A stretch of 64,000 bases of DNA from Burkholderiales bacterium (GTDB lineage: Bacteria; Pseudomonadota; Gammaproteobacteria; Burkholderiales; Burkholderiaceae_F): NCBI GenBank assembly GCA_020248865.1, contig JADCGS010000001.1, positions 248,001-312,000 on the forward strand. The letters run 5' to 3'. Below the pieces are notes generated by a model, which saw nothing but the letters and a program-made list of their open reading frames with translations, searched no databases and had not been told where the DNA came from. This document shows, piece by piece, positions 25,301 to 34,252 of the stretch (its first letter is position 1; each line of letters starts with the position of its first letter). The position numbers were made by a program, and so were the translations under genes.

Positions 25301-27094
25301 TTACTTGTCGTCGGCCTGCAGGATCGCGAGAAAGGCTTCTTGCGGGATCTCGACCGTGCCCACCTGCTTCATCCGCTTCTTGCCCGCCTTCTGCTTCTCC
25401 AGCAGCTTCTTCTTGCGCGTGATGTCGCCGCCGTAGCACTTGGCCAGGACGTTCTTGCGCAGCGCCTTGACGTTTTCGCGGGCGATGATGTTGGCGCCGA
25501 TGGCAGCCTGGATAGCCACGTCGTACATCTGGCGCGGGATGAGCTCGCGCATCTTGGCCGCGATCTCGCGGCCGCGGCTCTGCGAATTGGAGCGGTGCAC
25601 GATCACCGACAGCGCGTCGACACGATCGCCGTTGATCAACATGTCGACCTTGACGACGTCGGCCGCGCGGTACTCCTTGAACTCGTAGTCCATCGAAGCG
25701 TAGCCGCGCGACAGCGACTTCAGGCGGTCGAAGAAGTCGAGCACCACTTCGGCCAGCGGCAGATCGTAGGTCAGGTGGACGTTGCGGCCGTGGTAGCTCA
25801 TGTTGGTCTGCACGCCGCGCTTGCCGGTGCACAGGGTGATGACCGCACCCACGTGCTCCTGCGGCACGAAGATCGTGAGGCTGACGATCGGCTCGCGGAT
25901 CTCCTCGATCCGGGCCGGCTCAGGCATCTTCGACGGGTTGTCCACATCGATGACCGAGCCGTCGCGCAGCACCACCTGGTACACCACCGACGGCGCGGTG
26001 GTGATCAGATCCATGTCGTACTCGCGCTCGAGCCGCTCCTGCACGATATCCATGTGCAGCAGGCCCAGGAAGCCGCACCGGAAGCCGAAGCCCAGGGCCT
26101 GGCTCACCTCGGGCTCGAAGTGCAGCGCGGCGTCGTTCAACTGCAGCTTGGTGAGGGCGTCGCGCAGCGCCTCGTACTGGTTGCTCTCGACCGGAAAAAG
26201 ACCGGCAAACACCTGCGACTTGACTTCCTTGAAGCCCGGCAGCGCGCCGGCGGCCGGCCGGCGCTCGTGGGTCACCGTGTCGCCGACGCGCGCGTCGCGC
26301 AGCTCCTTGATGCCGCTGATGACGAATCCCACCTCGCCCGCGGCGAGCCGTTCGCGGCTGCGCGACTTGGGTGTGAACACGCCGACCTGCTCCACCAGGT
26401 GGGTCGCACCGGTGGCCATCAACAGGATCTTGTCCTTCGGCTTGATGACGCCGTTGACCACCCGCACCAGCATCACCACGCCGACGTAGTTGTCGAACCA
26501 GGAGTCGATCACGAGCGCCTGCAGCGGCGCCTCGGTGCTGCCCCGGGGCGGCGGCACGCGAGCGATAATGCGCTCGAGGATCTCGTCGATGCCCATGCCG
26601 GTCTTGGCGCTGGCCAGCACGGCGTCGTGGGCGTCGATGCCGATGACGTCCTCGATCTCCTCCCGGGCACCGTCCGGATTGGCCTGCGGCAGGTCCATCT
26701 TGTTCAGCACCGGCAGCACTTCCACGCCGAGCTCGATGGCCGTGTAGCAGTTGGCCACCGTCTGCGCCTCCACCCCCTGCGAGGCGTCGACCACCAGCAG
26801 CGCGCCCTCGCAGGCGGATAACGATCGGCTCACCTCGTAGCTGAAGTCCACGTGCCCAGGGGTGTCGATCAGATTAAGGTTGTAGCGCTGCCCGTTGGCG
26901 CTCACGTATTCCAGCGCGGCGGTCTGGGCTTTGATGGTGATGCCGCGCTCGCGCTCCAGGTCCATCGAATCGAGGACCTGCGCCTCCATCTCGCGGTCGG
27001 ACAGGCCGCCGCAACGCTGGATCAGGCGGTCGGCGAGCGTCGACTTGCCGTGGTCGATGTGGGCGATGATCGAGAAGTTGCGGATATGCTGCAT
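25301..27094 (-). CDS. lepA: Elongation factor 4 (back-translocase)
   Basis: This 597-residue translational GTPase has the G1 motif [14 protein letters not shown] (about residues 11-24), G3 DTPGHVDF, G4 NKMDLP, and the characteristic LepA C-terminal domain ([10 protein letters not shown], and the end [20 protein letters not shown]). The length matches the family exactly. It is followed by lepB as in E. coli. A 200-base gap with a hairpin separates it from mucD upstream. Confidence 0.97.
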   Translation of the reverse strand: MQHIRNFSIIAHIDHGKSTLADRLIQRCGGLSDREMEAQVLDSMDLERERGITIKAQTAALEYVSANGQRYNLNLIDTPGHVDFSYEVSRSLSACEGALLVVDASQGVEAQTVANCYTAIELGVEVLPVLNKMDLPQANPDGAREEIEDVIGIDAHDAVLASAKTGMGIDEILERIIARVPPPRGSTEAPLQALVIDSWFDNYVGVVMLVRVVNGVIKPKDKILLMATGATHLVEQVGVFTPKSRSRERLAAGEVGFVISGIKELRDARVGDTVTHERRPAAGALPGFKEVKSQVFAGLFPVESNQYEALRDALTKLQLNDAALHFEPEVSQALGFGFRCGFLGLLHMDIVQERLEREYDMDLITTAPSVVYQVVLRDGSVIDVDNPSKMPEPARIEEIREPIVSLTIFVPQEHVGAVITLCTGKRGVQTNMSYHGRNVHLTYDLPLAEVVLDFFDRLKSLSRGYASMDYEFKEYRAADVVKVDMLINGDRVDALSVIVHRSNSQSRGREIAAKMRELIPRQMYDVAIQAAIGANIIARENVKALRKNVLAKCYGGDITRKKKLLEKQKAGKKRMKQVGTVEIPQEAFLAILQADDK

Positions 27095-27174
27095 CGGTCA
27101 GCCGACCGGGCGCGAGCCCGCCGGGTTGGAACGCCGCCGGGCTCGACCGGACGCGATTCGTGAACGAGCCGGCA

Positions 27175-27208
27175 GGAAAACGACGAGGGGTAGGCCGCGG
27201 CCTACCCC
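27175..27208 (-). terminator. Possible terminator between mucD and lepA
   Basis: A perfect 22-base palindrome (arms GGGGTAGGCCG and CGGCCTACCCC) is followed on the minus strand by TCGTCGTTTTCC. The T tract is displaced and interrupted, so termination may be partial. It lies in the 200-base gap after mucD and before lepA; the rest of that gap shows no gene. Confidence 0.5.
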
Positions 27209-27294
27209 CCCTTCTCGCCAGCACGGGACTGCGGGTTCCGATTCTACCTGCGCCCGAGAGGGACCTGGCCTGCTGACAGGCCCGCGCCAGCCCG

Positions 27295-28788
27295 CTACTG
27301 CCGGTCCTGCGGCCGGATCACGATGAACTGGCTGGACTCGCCCCGCCGCACTAGCAGCAGCACGTTGCGCTTGGGATCGAGCTTGGCCACGGCCTCGTTG
27401 AACTGGCGCGCATTGGTGACCTCGACGTTATTGAGCGCGACGATCAGGTCACCCTGGCGCAGGCCGACCCGCGCCGCGGCACCTTCGGCCGCATCGACCT
27501 GCACCGCGCTGCGTAGGCGCAACTCGCGCAGACGCTCGGCGGGCACGTCGGAAATCGTGAGCCCGAGCGCATTGGCCTGGCCTGGCCGCTGCGGGGTCTC
27601 GCCGCGCCGGGCCGGCGTGGCATCAGGAGCCATCTCGGCCACCGTCACCTGCAGTTCGACCTGCTTGCCCTTGCGCCAGACCACCATCGTCACGCGCGAA
27701 CCGGGCTTGGTGGAACCCACCGTGCGCGGCAGGTCGCTCTCGCGCTCGATCGCCTTGCCGTCGAAGCGCAGGATCACATCCCCCGCCTCCACCCCGGCGC
27801 GTTCCGCCGGCGCGTCCTTCTCGACGCTCGACACCAGCGCCCCCTGCGGCTTGGCGAGACCGATGCCCTCGGCCACCTCGCGGGTCACCGGGCCGATGGT
27901 CACCCCGATACGCCCGCGAATCACGCGACCCTGGCTGCGCAACTGCTCGCCGACTCGTTGCGCCTCGTCGATCGGGATGGCAAAGGAAATCCCTGCAAAT
28001 GCGCCCGAGGTGGTGAAGATCTGCGAGTTGATGCCGACCACTTCGCCGCGCATGTTGATCAGTGGGCCGCCGGAATTGCCGGGGTTCACCGCGACATCGG
28101 TCTGGATGAACGGCAGGAAGTCGCCGGTCTCGCGTTGCTTGGCGCTGACGATGCCCGCCGTCACCGTGTTGTCGAGGCCGAACGGCGAGCCGATGGCGAT
28201 CACCCATTCGCCAACACGCAGCCGGTTGGGGTCGCCGATGCGCACGAACGGCAGGCCGGTGGCGTCGATCTTGACCAGTGCGACATCGGTACGGCGGTCG
28301 GCGCCGATCAACTTGCCGCGGAACTCGCGCCGGTCGGGCAGCGTGACGATGATCTCGTCGGCGCCCTGCACCACGTGTGCATTGGTCATCAAGACGCCGT
28401 CGGCGCTCAGGATGAAGCCCGAGCCCACGCCGCGCGGTACCTCGCGCTCACGCGGCCGCGGCTGGTTGGGCTGGCCGGGCCGCGGCTGGGGCCCGGGCTG
28501 GGGAAAGAAGCGCCGGAAGAACTCGAAGAACGGATCGTTTTCATCCAGTTCCGGCGGGACACCGGGGGTCCCATTGGCGCCGCCGACGCGCGCGATGGTG
28601 CGAATGTTGACCACCGCCGGGCTGGCCCGCTCCGCCAGGTCGGCGAAGTCCGGCAGCGTGACGGTAGACGCCGCCGGCGCAGCGGTCGCCGGCTGGGCGC
28701 TCCCCGCCGATGGCGCCAGCAGCGCGAGGGCGGTGACGAGGGCCAGGGCAGGCACCATGGCGCGGACGTACGGTGAAGTCGAGTTCAT
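27295..28788 (-). CDS. mucD: DegP/MucD-type periplasmic serine endoprotease
   Basis: This 497-residue HtrA-family protease has a signal peptide (to about residue 31), the catalytic triad His138 (MTNAHVV), Asp168 (RTDVALVKID) and Ser239 (NPGNSGGPL), then two PDZ domains at about 280-370 and 400-490. It degrades misfolded envelope proteins and, in pseudomonads, damps the sigma-E response. A Pro/Gln/Arg-rich insert lies at about 97-117. It is the last gene of the rpoE-mucA-mucB-mucD cluster, 50 bases after mucB. Confidence 0.95.
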   Translation of the reverse strand: MNSTSPYVRAMVPALALVTALALLAPSAGSAQPATAAPAASTVTLPDFADLAERASPAVVNIRTIARVGGANGTPGVPPELDENDPFFEFFRRFFPQPGPQPRPGQPNQPRPREREVPRGVGSGFILSADGVLMTNAHVVQGADEIIVTLPDRREFRGKLIGADRRTDVALVKIDATGLPFVRIGDPNRLRVGEWVIAIGSPFGLDNTVTAGIVSAKQRETGDFLPFIQTDVAVNPGNSGGPLINMRGEVVGINSQIFTTSGAFAGISFAIPIDEAQRVGEQLRSQGRVIRGRIGVTIGPVTREVAEGIGLAKPQGALVSSVEKDAPAERAGVEAGDVILRFDGKAIERESDLPRTVGSTKPGSRVTMVVWRKGKQVELQVTVAEMAPDATPARRGETPQRPGQANALGLTISDVPAERLRELRLRSAVQVDAAEGAAARVGLRQGDLIVALNNVEVTNARQFNEAVAKLDPKRNVLLLVRRGESSQFIVIRPQDRQ

Positions 28789-28838
28789 CTTGCGGATCCT
28801 GGTTTTCTGTCTCGGTCAGGTCGGAGCCGGCCGAAGCT

Positions 28839-29912
28839 CTAGCGTAAGGGAGCGGAGGTCAGCCCCGACGCGGGCAGCGCGGCCGGCGCTGAAGTGACGG
28901 TGACGCCGTGGGCGACCGCCTTGGCGGTCGCCGGCGGCACCTCGCCCATCACGGTGACGAGCGCCGAACCGATGCGACGACTGTACCCGCTCAGCGCGCC
29001 GTGCTGGTGCGCCAGGTCGGCGCCGCCCGTCGGGGCGCTGTCGTTGAAGTCGATGAAGACCGACAGGGTGGCCAGCCCGTCGCTCAGGACTGACTGGTAC
29101 ACGGCACGCGCTGCCTCGGCGCCGCGCCGCTCGACCTGACGCAGCACCCGGAAGCCGGCCGGCGGACTGATGCTCCAGCCCAGCCGCGCCAGGTCGACCG
29201 GCCGATGATCGCTGCGCTCCACGCGCCAGCCCTCGGTCGACCACGACGGCCGCAGCAAGGCACGGTCGATTCGGTCGTTGATGCGCAGGTCGGTGAAGGC
29301 CATCTGATCAATCGGCTCCTGCCGCAGGTCCAGCGTTTCGGCACGCAGCAGCAGGCTGCTGGCCGGCTCCACGCACAGGCGATGGCCGTAGCGCAGCGCA
29401 TCGCGCGGCTCGAGCACCAGCACCTGGCAGTCCACGCCGGCCACGCGCTCGATGCTCCCGAGTTTCAGGCTGTAGTGCTCGAGAATCTCGCGCGGCGCGC
29501 CGCCGCCGATCGAAGGAAAGCTCTCGCCGGGCAGACCTCGCTCCACGAGGACCCGGCGCGCATCGGGGAAGAGGCACCGCACTTCGAGATCCTTGCGGAT
29601 GAACTCGCGCGGCCTGCCATCGAGCATCTGCAGGCGCTCGTGCGAGGACCTGCCGTCCCACAGATGCACGATGCGTGACGAGCGCATCGATCCACCCTGC
29701 TGGTAAACCACCGTGCCGGTGAAGTTGACGCGCTGGGCAGCCACCTGGATCGCCTGCAGCCATTGCGTGTCGCTGCGAACGGGGCCGCTGGCGGCACCGT
29801 CGCGCGAGGGCTGAGCCGCCGCACCGGCCGACAAGGACAACAACACCAGCCAGCACCAGTGCCAAGGCGCCGGCACAACGGCGCGACCCGCAAGTCCGAA
29901 CCTTTGCCGCAT
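28839..29912 (-). CDS. mucB: Sigma-E factor regulatory protein MucB/RseB
   Basis: This 357-residue periplasmic protein has a signal peptide (about residues 15-33) and the two MucB/RseB domains: the lipoprotein-like N-terminal sheet (VNFTGTVVYQQGG, near 58-70) and a C-terminal domain with LGWSISPPAGFRVL. RseB binds the periplasmic part of the anti-sigma factor and senses envelope stress. It starts two bases after mucA ends. Confidence 0.92.
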   Translation of the reverse strand: MRQRFGLAGRAVVPAPWHWCWLVLLSLSAGAAAQPSRDGAASGPVRSDTQWLQAIQVAAQRVNFTGTVVYQQGGSMRSSRIVHLWDGRSSHERLQMLDGRPREFIRKDLEVRCLFPDARRVLVERGLPGESFPSIGGGAPREILEHYSLKLGSIERVAGVDCQVLVLEPRDALRYGHRLCVEPASSLLLRAETLDLRQEPIDQMAFTDLRINDRIDRALLRPSWSTEGWRVERSDHRPVDLARLGWSISPPAGFRVLRQVERRGAEAARAVYQSVLSDGLATLSVFIDFNDSAPTGGADLAHQHGALSGYSRRIGSALVTVMGEVPPATAKAVAHGVTVTSAPAALPASGLTSAPLR

Positions 29913-29914
29913 GC

Positions 29915-30514
29915 CTAGCGCTCGGAAAGAACGGTGGTCGTGCGCAGGTAGGGCGACGTGCGTGGCAGGCCCAGGCTGCCGGCCATCTCGCGGTGCGCCG
30001 CGATGTACTGGTCCATCTGCGGCAGACGCTCAAACCGCACCACCGACGCATCAGTCGCCAGCACCGGAACCGGCGCAACCCGTTGCGACTGCGACTGCAC
30101 CATCTGCATGCCGCCGTCGGCGCCGCGCAGCACCGGCAGCACGGCCACGGTAAGCATCGCCGCTGCAGCGGCCACCGCCGCGCCGGGCAACACCACCCGC
30201 CGAATCACGCGCAGACCGTAACGCCGCGGCGCCACGATGGCCGGCTCGGCCGCCAGTGCCAGCGAAAGGCGAGCCGCGAAGCCTTCCGCGTGCCAGCTGG
30301 CGACCTCGCTGGAACGCAGCGCATCGCCAGCGGCATGCCACAGCCCCCAGTCGGCCCGCGCCGCTTCGCTGGCTCGCCACTCCTCGAGGCAGGCCTCGAT
30401 CTGGGCCGCATCCGCCTCGCCGTCCATGAGGCAGGACCAGCGCTCGCCACGGTCATCGGGGGTCGGGGCCGCGGACGCGCCGGCGGCAGGTGTCGAACGG
30501 GCAGCAGCAGTCAT
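29915..30514 (-). CDS. mucA: Anti-sigma-E factor (RseA/MucA)
   Basis: This 199-residue protein has an N-terminal cytoplasmic anti-sigma domain (WSCLMDGEADAAQIEACLEEW and WGLWHAAGDALRS), one transmembrane helix at about 102-125 (LPGAAVAAAAAMLTVAVLPVL) and a periplasmic C-terminus. It sequesters RpoE at the membrane until cleaved. The ATG at 30514 follows AAGGA; a TTG seven codons earlier is less likely. It sits 14 bases after rpoE. Confidence 0.9.
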   Translation of the reverse strand: MTAAARSTPAAGASAAPTPDDRGERWSCLMDGEADAAQIEACLEEWRASEAARADWGLWHAAGDALRSSEVASWHAEGFAARLSLALAAEPAIVAPRRYGLRVIRRVVLPGAAVAAAAAMLTVAVLPVLRGADGGMQMVQSQSQRVAPVPVLATDASVVRFERLPQMDQYIAAHREMAGSLGLPRTSPYLRTTTVLSER

Positions 30515-30528
30515 AACATCCTTCTGAA

Positions 30529-31128
30529 TCACCAACGCTTGTCCTTGGCAGTGCCCAGCAGGGGACGCAGTTCGCCGGCGATGGCCTCGCGGGCCCGGAA
30601 GATCCGCGAGCGAACGGTTCCTATGGGGCAGTTCATGGCTTCGGCAATCTCTTCGTACGAAAGGCCTTCGAGCTCACGCAGCACAATGGCCGTCCGCAGG
30701 TCCTCGGGCAACTTCTCGATCGCGCGATTGACCGCTTCGCCCACCTGGCGGGACAGCAGCATGGCGTCGGGCGTGTTGTAGTCGCGCAGCTGGTCCGCCT
30801 CGTCGAAATTCTCCGCGTCCTCGACCTCGGTCTCGGTCGTGGTCGGAGCGCGGCGCCCCTGCGCCACCAGATGGTTCTTTGCGGTGTTGATCGCGATCCG
30901 GTACAGCCATGTGTAGAACGCGCTCTCGCCTCGAAAGTTGGGCAGCGCCCGATAGGCCTTGATGAAGGCTTCCTGGGCCACGTCCTCGATCTCCGCCGGG
31001 TCGCGGATCAGGCGCGACAGCAGGCGGAAGATCTTGCGCTGGTACTTGGACACCAGCAACTCGAACGCCCGCTTGTCGCCACGCTGGACTCGCTCGACAA
31101 GAGCCTGGTCGACTTCGCGTTCGCTCAT
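30529..31128 (-). CDS. rpoE: RNA polymerase sigma-E factor (AlgU/RpoE)
   Basis: This 199-residue ECF sigma factor has region 2 (ELLVSKYQRKIFRLLSRLI, and the -10-binding DVAQEAFIKAYRALPNFRGE) and region 4 (LPEDLRTAIVLRELEGLSYE followed by EIAEAMNCPIGTVRSRIFRA). It is close to AlgU and RpoE along its entire length. It starts the envelope-stress cluster with mucA, mucB and mucD. A sigma-E-like promoter precedes it. Confidence 0.96.
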   Translation of the reverse strand: MSEREVDQALVERVQRGDKRAFELLVSKYQRKIFRLLSRLIRDPAEIEDVAQEAFIKAYRALPNFRGESAFYTWLYRIAINTAKNHLVAQGRRAPTTTETEVEDAENFDEADQLRDYNTPDAMLLSRQVGEAVNRAIEKLPEDLRTAIVLRELEGLSYEEIAEAMNCPIGTVRSRIFRAREAIAGELRPLLGTAKDKRW

Positions 31129-31169
31129 CGAACCCGCCCCCGACGCCCTGGCGGAGCATCAGTTAGCGC

Positions 31170-31196
31170 TGTGACCGGAGACCCTGGCATAAGTTC
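31170..31196 (-). promoter_or_regulatory. Candidate sigma-E promoter for rpoE
   Basis: On the minus strand a GAACTT box (31191-31196) lies 16 bases before TCACA (31170-31174). GAACTT matches the sigma-E -35 consensus; the -10 match is weaker. Autoregulation of rpoE from such a promoter is established in other proteobacteria. It lies about 40 bases upstream of the rpoE start codon. Confidence 0.4.
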
Positions 31197-31243
31197 GGAG
31201 AACAAGCTGCCAAAGGCCGCCGCATCATGCTTGAACTCGTGAG

Positions 31244-31732
31244 TCACGCCGGCTGCCCGCCCGGGTTCGAACCGGAAGCCGTGCGCTGAAGTTGCCAGCG
31301 TGCCAGCGCCCCGAGGCGACGGAATGCTGCCGGCGGCAGACTGTCTCGCCAGACCGTCCAGGGCGAACCTGCCGGCGAACCGGCGGGCACAAGGACCAGC
31401 ACCCAGGGCGAGATAGAGCGCGCCCGCAACACCGTGGGAGCCTCCTGCGCGGCGCGCCAGCCGAGCAGGCGGCCATCGCTATCGATGGCCAGGGCGAGGC
31501 CCGGCTCGGCGCCGCAGGTTGCGCCGCGACGCAGCAGAACCGATGCCGCACCACCGGCCACCAGGGCTAAGGTTCCGAGCAGGAGCCGCTGGTTCACGGC
31601 GTCTGCCGGCAGCGCCGCGGCCAGCGCCAGCATCAGCCCGGTGAAAAGGCTCAGGGCGGCAGCAGAGCGGATCAGGCGCCGCGCCAGCGCCGACGCAGCG
31701 ATCGGCACGCGGGGCAGCAGTGGCTCAGACAC
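31244..31732 (-). CDS. YgfX (CptA)-like membrane protein
   Basis: This 162-residue protein starts at a GTG that overlaps fabF by eight bases. Two hydrophobic helices (about 22-42 and 48-66) are followed by a soluble domain with DSDGRLLGWRA, SPWVLVLVPAG and RDSLPPAAFRRLGALARW. This order and the DSLP..AFRRLR-like end match the YgfX/CptA family, whose E. coli member affects cell division and shape and pairs with SdhE. No sdhE is adjacent here. The family call rests on pattern recognition only. Confidence 0.6.
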   Translation of the reverse strand: MSEPLLPRVPIAASALARRLIRSAAALSLFTGLMLALAAALPADAVNQRLLLGTLALVAGGAASVLLRRGATCGAEPGLALAIDSDGRLLGWRAAQEAPTVLRARSISPWVLVLVPAGSPAGSPWTVWRDSLPPAAFRRLGALARWQLQRTASGSNPGGQPA

Positions 31733-32978
31733 GCCGGAAAACCAGCGTCCCGTTGGTGCCGCCAAAGCCGAAAGAGTTCTTCAGTGCGACCTCGATCCTC
31801 ATCTCGCGCGCCGCGTTGGCGCAGTAGTCGAGATCGCACTCGGGATCCTGGTTGAAGATGTTGATGGTCGGTGGCGATACTTGGTGATGCAAGGCCAGCA
31901 CCGTGATGACCGATTCGATGCCGCCGGCGCCGCCCAGCAGATGCCCGGTCATCGACTTGGTCGAGTTGACGACGACGCGGCCAGCCGAGGCGCCCAGCGC
32001 CGCCCTGATCGCCCGGGTCTCGTTGATGTCACCCAGCGGTGTGGAAGTGCCGTGGGCATTGAGGTAGTCGACCTGGTCGGCATTGACGCCGGCGCTGCGC
32101 AGCGCCTCGATCATGCAGCGACGCGGGCCGTCCATGTCGGGCGCGGTCATGTGGTAGGCGTCGGCGCTCATCCCGAAGCCGACGAGTTCGGCATAGATCC
32201 TCGCGCCGCGCTGCCGCGCACGCTCGTAGTCCTCGAGCACCAGCACGCCGGCGCCCTCGCCCATCACGAAACCGTCGCGGTCGCGGTCCCAGGGGCGGCT
32301 GGCGGAGGCCGGATCGTCGTTGCGCGTGGACAGCGCCTTCATCGAGTCGAAGCCACCGATGCCCAGCGGCGAGACGGTCGCCTCGGCGCCGCCTGCCACC
32401 ATCACGTCGGCATCGCCATGCTCGATCAGCCGGCCTGCCAGGCCGATCGAGTGCAGGCCCGTGGTGCAGGCGGTGACGACCGCCAGGTTGGGGCCGCGCA
32501 GGCCGAGCATGATCGACAGGTTGCCCGACACCATGTTGATGATCGAGCCCGGGATGAGGAACGGCGAAATGCGGCGCGCGCCGCGGCTAACCAGCTCGCG
32601 GCAGTTGTCCTCGATCATCGGCAGGCCGCCGATCCCGGAGCCCACCATGCAGCCGATGCGGTCGCGGTTGGCGTCGGTCACCTCGAGACCCGCGTCCTTC
32701 AGCGCCTGCACCGACGCCGCGATGCCGTAGTGGATGAAGGTGTCCATGCGCCGCGCCTCCTTGGCCGGCACATAGGCGGCAACGTCGAAGCCCTTGACCT
32801 CACCGGCAATCCGGCAGCCGAAGCCGGCCGTGTCGAAGCGCGTGATCCGTCCGATGCCGGAGCGGCCCGCGACCAGGTTGGCCCACGCCGTGGCCACGTC
32901 ATTGCCGACCGGACTGACCATGCCGAGTCCAGTGACGACGACACGGCGGCGCCCGGAACGGGCGTCAGCGGCAGCCAT
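31725..32978 (-). CDS. fabF: 3-oxoacyl-[acyl-carrier-protein] synthase II
   Basis: This 417-residue condensing enzyme elongates acyl-ACP in type II fatty acid synthesis. The Cys-His-His triad is visible: Cys171 in VVTACTTG, NAHGTSTPLGD (about 303) and MTGHLLGGAGG (about 340). The usual TACATG reads TACTTG here. The C-terminal NSFGFGGTNGTLVF is intact. It lies 63 bases after acpP, as in most proteobacteria. Confidence 0.97.
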   Translation of the reverse strand: MAAADARSGRRRVVVTGLGMVSPVGNDVATAWANLVAGRSGIGRITRFDTAGFGCRIAGEVKGFDVAAYVPAKEARRMDTFIHYGIAASVQALKDAGLEVTDANRDRIGCMVGSGIGGLPMIEDNCRELVSRGARRISPFLIPGSIINMVSGNLSIMLGLRGPNLAVVTACTTGLHSIGLAGRLIEHGDADVMVAGGAEATVSPLGIGGFDSMKALSTRNDDPASASRPWDRDRDGFVMGEGAGVLVLEDYERARQRGARIYAELVGFGMSADAYHMTAPDMDGPRRCMIEALRSAGVNADQVDYLNAHGTSTPLGDINETRAIRAALGASAGRVVVNSTKSMTGHLLGGAGGIESVITVLALHHQVSPPTINIFNQDPECDLDYCANAAREMRIEVALKNSFGFGGTNGTLVFRRV

Positions 32979-33041
32979 GGAAGAGGATGAAGGAAGGAAG
33001 GAGGAGCAACGGCGCGCGGCCAGGACCCGGCCGCACTGCGC

Positions 33042-33281
33042 TTACTTCTTGAGGTGCGCGTTCACGTAGTCGATGGCCTGCTGCACGGTGCGGATCTTCT
33101 CCGCTTCTTCGTCGGGGATCTCGCATTCAAACTCGTCTTCGAGCGCCATCACGAGTTCGACGGTGTCCAGCGAGTCGGCGCCCAGGTCCTCGACAAAGGC
33201 CGATTCGTTCTTGATGTCGGCTTCATTGACGCCCAGTTGTTCGGCGACGATTTTTTTGACTCGCTGTTCGATGTTCTCCAT
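33042..33281 (-). CDS. acpP: Acyl carrier protein
   Basis: This 79-residue acidic protein carries the phosphopantetheine attachment motif GADSLDTVE (Ser37). It starts at the ATG at 33281, directly behind GGAGGAG. It shuttles acyl chains among the Fab enzymes and PlsX. A 175-base gap separates it from fabG upstream and probably holds its own promoter, since ACP is needed in excess; that gap begins with a weak AAAGCGCTTT palindrome followed by Ts after fabG. Confidence 0.97.
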   Translation of the reverse strand: MENIEQRVKKIVAEQLGVNEADIKNESAFVEDLGADSLDTVELVMALEDEFECEIPDEEAEKIRTVQQAIDYVNAHLKK

Positions 33282-33456
33282 GACTCCTCCAGGGAAAGAT
33301 CCCGCATAGGCCGCAGGTTGCAGCCGGCTTCGAGCGGCCATTGCAAAAGGCACGACGCCGCAAGAACACGCGGGCGCGATTCTAGCTCAGCCGACCCCGC
33401 CGCCCGTGCTGCGCCACCACCCGGCCGCGGGTCTCGGCCAGGGGAAAAAAGCGCTT

Positions 33457-34227
33457 TCAACTCATGTACATGCCGCCGTTGACGTGGAGCGTGGCACCGC
33501 TGACGTAAGCGCCGGCAGGCGAGGCGAGGAAGGCGACCATGACGGCCACGTCGTCGGGCTGGCCGAGCCGGCCGAGCGGGATCTGCGACAGCAGCGCCTG
33601 GGTCTGCTGGTCCGACAGCGCGCGCGTCATGTCGGTGTCGATAAAGCCGGGTGCCACGCAGTTGACGGTGATGCCGCGGCTGCCGACTTCGCGCGCCAGC
33701 GCGCGCGTCATGCCGGCCACGCCGGCCTTAGCGGCCGCATAGTTAGCCTGGCCCACATTGCCGGAACTACCGACGACCGAAGTGATATTGATGATGCGGC
33801 CACCCTTGGCCTTCATCATGGGCCGCAGCACGGCGCGCGACAGGCGGAACACGGCCGACAGGTTGGTGTCGATCACCGCCGCCCAGTCCTCATCCTTCAT
33901 GCGCATGGCGAGCGTGTCCCGCGTGATGCCGGCGTTGTTCACCAGCACCGACAGCCTGCCATGGGCCTTGACGATCTCCTCGACCAGCGCATCGGATGCC
34001 GCGGCGTCGGTCACGTCGAGCACCGCGCCGCGACCCTTACCGCCGCGTTCGCGCAGGCGCTCGTCGATGGCCTGCGCACCGGCACTGCCGGTGGCCGTTC
34101 CGATCACGGTCGCGCCGGCGGCAGCGAGCTGGTCGAGGATGGCGCGCCCGATGCCGCGCGAGGCCCCGGTCAGCAGCACCACCTCTCCGGCCAGTGCATC
34201 GGCGGCAATCACCTTGCTTGCGTTCAT
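33457..34227 (-). CDS. fabG: 3-oxoacyl-[acyl-carrier-protein] reductase
   Basis: This 256-residue short-chain dehydrogenase has the cofactor motif TGASRGIG (about 20-27), NNAGITRD (about 97-104) and the catalytic Ser/Tyr/Lys in ITSVVGSSGNVGQANYAAAK. The C-terminal GGMYMS matches FabG. It reduces 3-oxoacyl-ACP with NADPH. A short N-terminal extension of about ten residues precedes the usual start region. It lies 25 bases after fabD. Confidence 0.96.
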   Translation of the reverse strand: MNASKVIAADALAGEVVLLTGASRGIGRAILDQLAAAGATVIGTATGSAGAQAIDERLRERGGKGRGAVLDVTDAAASDALVEEIVKAHGRLSVLVNNAGITRDTLAMRMKDEDWAAVIDTNLSAVFRLSRAVLRPMMKAKGGRIINITSVVGSSGNVGQANYAAAKAGVAGMTRALAREVGSRGITVNCVAPGFIDTDMTRALSDQQTQALLSQIPLGRLGQPDDVAVMVAFLASPAGAYVSGATLHVNGGMYMS

Positions 34228-34252
34228 GGCTTGGTCCCTGATGGGTCTGTCG

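Noticed and set aside
33242-33258. Run of seven T residues suggesting a terminator
   Set aside because: It lies within acpP and encodes the Lys-Lys-Ile-Val segment; no stem precedes it.
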